NCBI RefSeq assembly: GCF_016107325.1
Contig: NZ_RCVT01000001.1
Coordinates: 744,001 to 808,000, forward strand
DNA from: Sphingomonas sp. MA1305
GTDB lineage: Bacteria > Pseudomonadota > Alphaproteobacteria > Sphingomonadales > Sphingomonadaceae
Length of the DNA: 64,000 bases
Direction: 5' to 3'
Below, piece by piece: positions 62,829 to 64,000 of the stretch; the first letter of the stretch is position 1, and every line of letters starts with the position of its first letter. The notes beneath the pieces were generated by a model. It saw nothing but the letters and a program-made list of their open reading frames with translations. It ran no database searches and had not been told where the DNA came from. Made by a program: the position numbers and the translations under genes.

Positions 62829-64000
62829 ATGTGCGGGATCGCCGGTATCTTTCATCCCGGCACGCCAAAGCCGGTCGATCCGGGCCGCATCCGGGCGATG
62901 ATCGCGACACTGAGCCATCGCGGCCCCGATGGCGACGGCGTCTGGACCGCTGCCGGTGTCGGCCTGGGCCACCGCCGCCTGTCGATCATCGATCTCGAGG
63001 GTTCGCCCCAGCCGATGCACGACGGCGCCTTGAGCGTCACCTACAATGGCGAAATCTACAATTTCGCCGAGCTGCGCGCAGAGCTCGCCGCGCGCGGGGC
63101 GCGCTTCCGCACCGTCGGCGATACCGAGGTGCTACTGCATGGCTGGCGCGCCTGGGGCGCCGGGCTGCTCGACCGGCTGAACGGTATGTTTGCCTTCGCG
63201 CTGCATGACGCGGAGGCTGGAGCGCTCGTCTTGGCGCGGGACCGGCTAGGTGTGAAGCCGCTCCATTACGTCGAACTGGCCGACGGCAGCATCGCCTTCG
63301 CCTCCGAACTCAAGGCTCTGCTCGCGCATCCTCTGCTGCGGCGCGCGCCGGATCTGACCGCGGTCGAGGACTATCTCGCCTACGGTTACGTGCCCGACGA
63401 TGCCTGTATGGTCGCCGGCGTGCGCAAGCTGCCGGCAGGCCATCTGATGGTCCTGCGCCGCGGCTATGCCGTGCCGCGTCCGACCCAATGGTGGGACGTC
63501 AGCTTCGCAAACCGCGCCACCGGTTCGGCACGGCAAATGCAGGGGGAGCTGCTCGACCGGATGCGCGACGGCGTGCGCAGCCGGATGGTGGCGGATGTGC
63601 CGCTCGGCGCCTTCCTCTCGGGTGGGGTCGACAGTTCGGCGGTCGTCGCCTTGATGGCGGAGACGAGCGCGCGGGCAGTCAAGACGTGTACCATCGGCTT
63701 TGAGGAGGCCGGCCATGACGAACGCAGTCATGCCGCCGCGATCGCGCGGCGTTTCGCGACCGATCACCATGCCCAGGTTGTCGGCGCGGACGACGTCGCG
63801 CTGATCGACACCTTGGTCCAGCATTTCGACGAACCCTTCGCTGACGCCAGCGCGCTTGCCACCTATCAGGTCTGCGCGCTCGCCAGGCAGCGGGTCACGG
63901 TCGCGCTGTCGGGCGACGGCGCGGACGAGGCGTTAGCGGGCTACCGCCGCTACAAGTTCCAGGTGGCGGAAGAGCGGGTGCGCGGCCTGCTGCCGACGAT
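62829..64000 (+). CDS. XrtA system amidotransferase, asparagine synthase-like (partial)
   Basis: The first 390 residues of an AsnB-like protein that runs off the window end. C2 (MCGIAGIF) is the glutaminase nucleophile. SHRGPDGDG and YNGEIYNFAELR follow. The synthetase half begins with the PP-loop FLSGGVDSSAVVALM and continues through LSGDGADEALAGYRRY. Members of the XrtA-linked group probably amidate a sugar acid or a carrier in exopolysaccharide synthesis rather than making asparagine. The gene begins 2 bases after the xrtA stop. Confidence 0.9.
   Translation, partial: MCGIAGIFHPGTPKPVDPGRIRAMIATLSHRGPDGDGVWTAAGVGLGHRRLSIIDLEGSPQPMHDGALSVTYNGEIYNFAELRAELAARGARFRTVGDTEVLLHGWRAWGAGLLDRLNGMFAFALHDAEAGALVLARDRLGVKPLHYVELADGSIAFASELKALLAHPLLRRAPDLTAVEDYLAYGYVPDDACMVAGVRKLPAGHLMVLRRGYAVPRPTQWWDVSFANRATGSARQMQGELLDRMRDGVRSRMVADVPLGAFLSGGVDSSAVVALMAETSARAVKTCTIGFEEAGHDERSHAAAIARRFATDHHAQVVGADDVALIDTLVQHFDEPFADASALATYQVCALARQRVTVALSGDGADEALAGYRRYKFQVAEERVRGLLPT

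Overview
The window looks like chromosome of a sphingomonad alphaproteobacterium (Sphingomonas or a close relative). The grounds are high GC with strong GC3 bias, four TonB-dependent receptors, a type II secretion (T2SS) operon beside a receptor/lipoprotein pair, a ccmCDEFGHI cluster, and an exosortase A (XrtA) exopolysaccharide locus. I see no phage genes, insertion sequences or CRISPR arrays. The organism call is an inference from gene families and layout.

Layout. 1-2.2 kb: HU protein, tRNA-Val with a terminator, and a Na+/H+ antiporter. 2.4-7.7 kb: a secreted lipoprotein, its TonB-dependent receptor and a 2-oxoglutarate/Fe(II) oxygenase. 7.8-19.4 kb: a T2SS operon gspCDEFGHIJKLMN, mostly with overlapping stop/start codons, interrupted by two palindromic intergenic repeats. 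The prepilin peptidase gspO is not here. 19.5-25.7 kb: tRNA-His, a Glu/Leu/Phe/Val dehydrogenase and cytochrome c maturation genes, including a 34-residue CcmD. 25.8-31.4 kb: a DUF3072 protein, alanine dehydrogenase divergent from an Lrp/AsnC regulator, a Kup potassium transporter coupled to a 2H phosphoesterase, tRNA-Met, a probable gene remnant and a small membrane protein.

31.4-46.9 kb: a leftward molybdoenzyme operon (formate-dehydrogenase-like subunit, mobA, fdhD), then three TonB-dependent receptors interleaved with a periplasmic tyrosine phosphatase and a threonine aldolase, then thioredoxin reductase. 47-64 kb: the XrtA locus. A leftward arm carries an acyl carrier protein and two hydrolase-like proteins. 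A rightward arm starts with an acyl-CoA-ligase-like enzyme and a PLP decarboxylase. After a small reversed secreted protein come the export and chain-length proteins, a tyrosine kinase, an outer-membrane protein, an ATPase, a polysaccharide deacetylase, a FemAB-like protein, a glycosyltransferase, XrtA fused to EpsI, and an amidotransferase cut by the window edge.

How the genes work together: the T2SS could export the neighbouring lipoprotein or an enzyme whose products the receptor imports. The XrtA locus probably makes, modifies and exports a polysaccharide and processes PEP-CTERM proteins encoded elsewhere. Its ACP/ligase/decarboxylase/hydrolase set looks like a small pathway of unknown product and is the least explained part of the window. 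The other notable features are in-operon repeats that abut or include the ribosome-binding regions of gspE and gspF, a duplicated prepilin cleavage motif in gspH, and two apparent CTG start codons.
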